From positions 1-7,035 of the forward strand of contig QMZY01000040.1 in NCBI GenBank assembly GCA_003663415.1: a stretch of 7,035 nucleotides of DNA, given 5' to 3'. Shown piece after piece: positions 6,847 to 7,035 of the stretch. Position 1 is the first letter of the stretch. Each line of letters starts with the position of its first letter. Source of the stretch: Candidatus Aenigmatarchaeota archaeon. Lineage in GTDB: Archaea > Aenigmatarchaeota > Aenigmatarchaeia > QMZP01. Under the pieces are notes generated by a model, which did no database searches, was not told where the DNA came from, and saw nothing but the letters and a program-made list of their open reading frames with translations. Made by a program: the position numbers and the translations under genes.

Positions 6847-6920
6847 GGATTATGAGAAGTTTCTGGAGCGTGGCGGAGCAGAATTTGCTGAAGTTCTGCA
6901 ATGGCCGAAGCTCATAATCC
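6847..6920. repeat. 74-nt element closed by a perfect 10-bp inverted repeat (possible structured RNA)
   Basis: GGATTATGAG (6847-6856) and CTCATAATCC (6911-6920) are exact complements 54 nt apart. Inside, GCAGAA (6878-6883) pairs with TTCTGC (6894-6899) around a 10-nt loop, and GGC (6872-6874) can pair with GCC (6904-6906) below it. The nested pairing suggests one folded element. No tRNA features, C/D boxes or convincing K-turn were found, so no RNA class is assigned. It may be a structured RNA or the terminal arms of a small repeat element. Confidence 0.5.
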
Positions 6921-7035
6921 GCCTTTAACACCCTGAACGAAGTGAGAATGCAACGTGGTCGAGGAATGCAAAGCGTTCCGAAGAAGTTCGCCGCAGCCGC
7001 CGTCATTTATGTATGCCCTGTCTTAGAACAACTTC
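6921..7035. other. Right-end intergenic sequence with no supportable gene
   Basis: Apart from the hairpin at 6963-6979 and the direct repeat GAATGCAA (6946-6953 and 6964-6971), nothing definite is seen. All three minus-strand frames entering from the right edge hit a stop within 11 codons. Plus-strand frames leaving the edge are too short to judge, so the next gene's identity and direction are unknown. G+C is higher than in gltX. Confidence 0.6.
6963..6979. repeat. Hairpin GGAATGC-AAA-GCGTTCC
   Basis: The seven-bp stem contains one G-T pair and an AAA loop. The GC-AAA-GC apex matches that of the 6793-6811 hairpin. The upstream copy of GAATGC at 6946-6951 could pair with the same right arm instead. 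The bases that follow (AAAGCGTT, then CGAAGAAG and GCCGC) loosely resemble the core and tail of the array units. Confidence 0.45.

Larger units (their letters stand above)
6638..6847. repeat. Array of three structured repeat units with an identical 15-nt core
   Basis: AAGCGTTAACGGAAA occurs three times, at 6661-6675, 6717-6731 and 6812-6826. Each copy is preceded by a hairpin whose left arm starts CTTTAG (6638, 6693 and 6749) and whose loop ends in TAAAC, and is followed by a related tail (GCTGCCGC, GCTACCGC, GCGCTGC). The period is 55-56 bp between units 1 and 2; unit 3 is 39 bp longer because of an insertion. The array starts three bases upstream of the gltX TATA box. Its transcribed strand, if any, is unknown. 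I do not recognise the family: it could be a mobile or REP-like intergenic repeat, a small-RNA array or a protein-binding DNA array. Confidence 0.8.

Noticed and set aside
6638..6847. CRISPR array
   Set aside because: There are only three core copies; the sequences between them are related to each other and palindromic rather than unique spacers, and spacing is uneven (56 and 95).
6661..6847. Integron attC sites, suggested by AAGCGTTA and GCTTAAC next to hairpins
   Set aside because: GTTAACG does not fit the GTTRRRY box and no properly placed RYYYAAC partner flanks each hairpin; no integrase or cassettes are seen.
6845..6925. A protein-like plus-strand frame of about 26 codons from a TTG, ending in TAA
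   Set aside because: It has no ATG, a stop lies at 6818-6820 in frame, and it coincides with the 74-nt stem element.
6847..6990. tRNA, C/D box or H/ACA guide RNA
   Set aside because: There is no T-arm GTTCRA motif or acceptor stem and no RTGATGA box. An ACA occurs at 6928-6930, but it is 7 nt beyond the stem and no clear K-turn is present.
6839..7006. A 55-codon ATG-to-TAA reading frame on the minus strand through the structured right end
   Set aside because: Its codons are made largely of hairpin arms (the 10-bp stem, the GCAGAA/TTCTGC stem and the GGAATGC hairpin), there is no recognisable domain and no RBS, and no clear TATA box is visible. It is most likely a chance frame.

Overview
The window looks archaeal, probably from an uncultured lineage, and the phylum cannot be fixed from the sequence. 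Three things point to Archaea. The glutamyl-tRNA synthetase is of the archaeal type, with the helical N-terminal extension and a CxC/CxC zinc knuckle. The helicase is a large archaeal Lhr-core protein. The membrane protein has the doubled T2SSF architecture of archaeal FlaJ/TadC-like proteins. Two of the three genes also have an A/T-rich TATA-like box about 27 nt before the start codon and no Shine-Dalgarno sequence, as expected for leaderless archaeal transcripts.

Layout from left to right: (1) 1-2783, minus strand: an Lhr-type superfamily 2 helicase, 927 codons visible, with the C-terminus cut by the window edge. (2) 2784-2853: a 70-bp divergent promoter region with a perfect 19-bp palindrome touching the helicase start codon. 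(3) 2854-4944, plus strand: a 696-aa polytopic membrane protein with two T2SSF-like halves, the inner-membrane platform type of type IV pilus, archaellum and Tad machines. (4) 4945-4958: a 14-bp convergent gap. (5) 4959-6605, minus strand: complete glutamyl-tRNA synthetase with unusual signature motifs (HISH for HIGH and KLHKR for KMSKS). (6) 6606-7035: about 430 bp with no supportable protein gene, richer in G+C (186 of 360 bases in 6661-7020 by hand count) and densely folded.

The non-coding right end is the least ordinary part. It starts just upstream of the gltX TATA box with three related units of about 56 bp. Each has a hairpin and an identical 15-nt core (AAGCGTTAACGGAAA). The hairpins of units 1 and 2 differ by two compensatory base-pair changes, which indicates a maintained fold. 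Unit 3 carries an extra 39 bp with further hairpins, one arm of which has two possible partners. Beyond the array lie a 74-nt element closed by a perfect 10-bp stem and a hairpin with a GC-AAA-GC apex. Because gltX appears leaderless, the array lies outside its predicted transcript. It is therefore more likely a repeat element, a separate small RNA or a DNA-level structure than a gltX leader.

The three proteins (nucleic-acid helicase, pilus or secretion platform, tRNA charging) do not form an obvious pathway, and their divergent and convergent arrangement argues against an operon.
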